Source: Roseiarcus sp035500275
GTDB taxonomy: Bacteria; Pseudomonadota; Alphaproteobacteria; Rhizobiales; Beijerinckiaceae
Direction of reading: 5' to 3'
Length of the DNA: 7,097 nucleotides
Assembly: GCA_035500275.1 (NCBI GenBank)
Contig: DATJXI010000356.1
Span: 1 to 7,097, forward strand
Shown here: one piece after another, positions 5,564 to 7,097 of the stretch
Numbering within the stretch: position 1 is the first letter of the stretch
Layout of the letters: each line of letters opens with the position of its first letter
Position numbers and translations under genes: made by a program
Notes under the pieces: generated by a model
What the model saw: only the letters and a program-made list of their open reading frames with translations
Databases searched by the model: none
Told to the model about the DNA's origin: nothing

Positions 5564-6901
5564 ATGGCCGTAAGGCGAGCTGAGTTTCGACTTGGGTTGG
5601 GAATGGCCGCGCTTGGCGCGGCCATCGCTTTGTCGCCGGGCGCCGTCGCCGACGCGGCGGAGAACGCTCTTCCGAGCCCGACGCAACAGCAACGCGCGGT
5701 AAAGCAGATCGAACTGCGCGGCGTTGAAGACACCATCCGCGCCTCCGATGAACAGCGCCGCGCCATCGAATCGCAAATCGAATCGATCCGCGCCGACCGG
5801 GCGCGCCTCACCGCCGCGCTCATCGAGACGACCGCCAAAGTGCAGGGCGCCGAGCGCGGCGTCGCCGCCTCGGACAAGCGCCTCGCCGAGCTTAACGCCA
5901 ACGCGGACAGCCTGGTCCGCTCCCTCGAGAGGCGCCGTCAGGCGATCGCCGAAGTGCTGGCGGCGCTGCAGAGAATGGGCGCACATCCGCCGCCCGCCAT
6001 CCTCGTCAAGCCGAACGACATGGCGGAGGCCGTTCGCGCCGCGACGCTGCTCAGCGCGGCGATCCCAGAACTGAAGGCGGAAACGGAAGCGATCAAACGC
6101 GACATCGACGAGCTCGGCAAGACGCGCGAAGCCATTTCGAAGGAGCGCGACGCGCTCGCAAAGACCGGCGCCGTGCTCGGGCTCGAGACGACGCGTCTGG
6201 CGGCGCTCATCGACGCGCGCCGGGCGTCGCTGACTTTGGCCGAACAGGCCTTGGGCGCGCAGCAGCAGCGCGCGGCCGAGCTTGCGCGGCAGGCGACCTC
6301 GCTGAAAGACCTCGTTGCGCGTCTTGACGCCGAGGAGGCCCAGCGGGTCGCGGCGGCGAACGCCGCGCGGGCGGCGGCGGCTCAGGCCGCCCATGAAATC
6401 GAGGCCAAGGCGCGGGACGCGATGGGCCAGCCGCCGCTGCGCCTCAAGCCGGAAGTCGCCTTCGCCGAGATCAAGGGCCGCGTGCCGTTGCCGGCAGCCG
6501 GCACGATCCTCCGGGGCTTCGGGGCCCCGGACGGGCTCGGCGGAGTGGAGCACGGGGTGTCGGTGGCGACGCTCCGCGGCGCCGTGGTCTCGGCGCCGGC
6601 CGACGGCTCGGTCCTGTTCTCCGGCCCTTACAGGTCCTACGGGCAACTCTTGATCATTAACGCGGGCGGAGGATACTATATGCTTCTTGCTGGCATGGAC
6701 CGCGTCAACGTCACGTCCGGCGAGTTCGTCCTTGCCGGAGAACCCGTCGGCGCCATGGGCGACGGGTCAGTGCGGATGGCGGCGGCGGCTGCGGTTGGCG
6801 CTGCGCAGCCGGTCCTTTATATCGAACTGCGGAAGGACGGAACGGCGATCGACCCGGGCCCCTGGTGGGCGAAGTCTGACATTGAAAAGGCGCGAGGATG
6901 A
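5564..6901 (+). CDS. EnvC-like murein hydrolase activator with degenerate LytM (M23) domain
   Basis: This 445-residue exported protein matches the EnvC family, periplasmic activators of the N-acetylmuramoyl-L-alanine amidases that split septal peptidoglycan. A Sec signal peptide is visible: basic MAVRRAEFR, a hydrophobic stretch to about residue 28, and likely cleavage near AVA-D (29/30) or ADA-A (31/32). A long Glu/Arg/Ala-rich coiled coil runs from about 40 to 290, with the family segment ALQRMGAHPPPAILVKP starting at 134. The LytM domain covers about 305-440. Its metal ligands are missing: the HxGxD site reads EHGVS (329-333), the YxHL site reads MLLAGM, and the HxH site reads VLYIE (417-421). 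This is as expected for an activator rather than an enzyme. The start at 5564 fits the signal peptide; a TTG at 5534 would overlap rlmH and spoil it. The stop overlaps the ctpA start (ATGA). Confidence 0.92.
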   Translation: MAVRRAEFRLGLGMAALGAAIALSPGAVADAAENALPSPTQQQRAVKQIELRGVEDTIRASDEQRRAIESQIESIRADRARLTAALIETTAKVQGAERGVAASDKRLAELNANADSLVRSLERRRQAIAEVLAALQRMGAHPPPAILVKPNDMAEAVRAATLLSAAIPELKAETEAIKRDIDELGKTREAISKERDALAKTGAVLGLETTRLAALIDARRASLTLAEQALGAQQQRAAELARQATSLKDLVARLDAEEAQRVAAANAARAAAAQAAHEIEAKARDAMGQPPLRLKPEVAFAEIKGRVPLPAAGTILRGFGAPDGLGGVEHGVSVATLRGAVVSAPADGSVLFSGPYRSYGQLLIINAGGGYYMLLAGMDRVNVTSGEFVLAGEPVGAMGDGSVRMAAAAAVGAAQPVLYIELRKDGTAIDPGPWWAKSDIEKARG

Positions 6902-7097
6902 ATCGGAAAGTAGGGTACCTGGGTCTCGGGATCGCTATGGGCGCGGCGGCGACCGCGGCTGCGCCGCAGGCGCTGATGTATGTGAGCCCGGCGGCTTACG
7001 CGGCGGCGGCCGACACTTACCGCCAGCTCAATCTGTTTGGCGACGTTTTCGATAAAATCCGCAACGACTACGTCGAGAAGCCCGATGAGGCCAAGCT
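6898..7097 (+). CDS. ctpA: CtpA, S41-family C-terminal processing peptidase (5' part only)
   Basis: Only the first 66 codons are in the window. The protein begins MNRKVGYLGLGIAMG, then an alanine-rich hydrophobic stretch to about residue 37, which reads as a signal peptide or membrane anchor for periplasmic location. The next part, TYRQLNLFGDVFDKIRNDYVEKPDEAKL, is the conserved opening of alphaproteobacterial carboxy-terminal proteases: the helical region before the PDZ and Ser/Lys catalytic domains, which are off the right edge. CtpA enzymes trim or degrade periplasmic proteins, and some act on cell-wall hydrolases or their regulators. The ATG overlaps the stop of the EnvC-like gene by 4 bases, with GAGG just before it, so the two genes are probably translationally coupled. 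The call rests on a short but characteristic segment and on the neighbour. Confidence 0.87.
   Translation, partial: MNRKVGYLGLGIAMGAAATAAAPQALMYVSPAAYAAAADTYRQLNLFGDVFDKIRNDYVEKPDEAK

Noticed and set aside
5456..6646. 396-codon minus-strand open frame opposite the EnvC-like gene
   Set aside because: The plus frame has a signal peptide, coiled coil and LytM domain. The antisense product is Arg/Gly/Ala-rich without family features.
1..7097. tRNA, rRNA, CRISPR, insertion sequence or phage features
   Set aside because: No cloverleaf-like block, regular repeat-spacer pattern, transposase or integrase motif was seen on either strand.

Overview
The window is GC-rich (roughly two thirds G+C by eye), densely coding bacterial DNA. 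Its genes and proteins look alphaproteobacterial, most likely Hyphomicrobiales. A methanotroph-type relative (Methylocystaceae/Beijerinckiaceae) is a guess from the gene set and protein style, not something a search has shown. There are nine genes. Two are cut by the window edges: hypF at the left end and a CtpA-type protease at the right end. No RNA gene, insertion sequence, CRISPR array or phage gene is visible.

Region 1 (1-1673, minus strand) holds hypB followed by hypF, two maturation genes for [NiFe]-hydrogenase. HypB is a GTPase with an N-terminal cysteine motif and a long histidine tail; it handles nickel. HypF makes the thiocarbamoyl group that becomes the cyanide ligands of the active-site iron. 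Their junction is compact, with only 2 bases between the hypB stop and the preferred hypF start. hypA, which often precedes hypB, is not in the window. Region 2 (1674-1930) is a divergent intergenic stretch with three pairs of short direct repeats at 19-21 bp periods.

Region 3 (1931-4532, plus strand) carries three accessory genes in a row: a class I SAM-dependent O-methyltransferase of the leucine carboxyl methyltransferase-like group, a glutathione S-transferase-like protein, and a zinc-free quinone oxidoreductase of the QorA/PIG3 type. They could form a detoxification or small-molecule modification set, but the gaps of 72 and 49 bases make co-transcription plausible rather than certain. 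A perfect 8-bp stem-loop lies in the first gap.

Region 4 (4533-7097, plus strand) is a housekeeping block: rsfS (ribosomal silencing factor), rlmH (23S rRNA pseudouridine methyltransferase), an EnvC-like murein hydrolase activator with a degenerate LytM domain, and ctpA (S41 periplasmic protease). The last two overlap by 4 bases. The block links ribosome control to cell-wall division and periplasmic proteolysis. The start of rsfS is unusual: no ATG or GTG is available, and a perfect 8-bp hairpin sits just before the best ribosome-binding site.

I found no convincing undescribed system. The most useful leads are the non-standard rsfS start with its leader hairpin, the loss of all metal ligands in the LytM domain, the paired repeats in the divergent promoter region, and the absence of hypA next to hypB.
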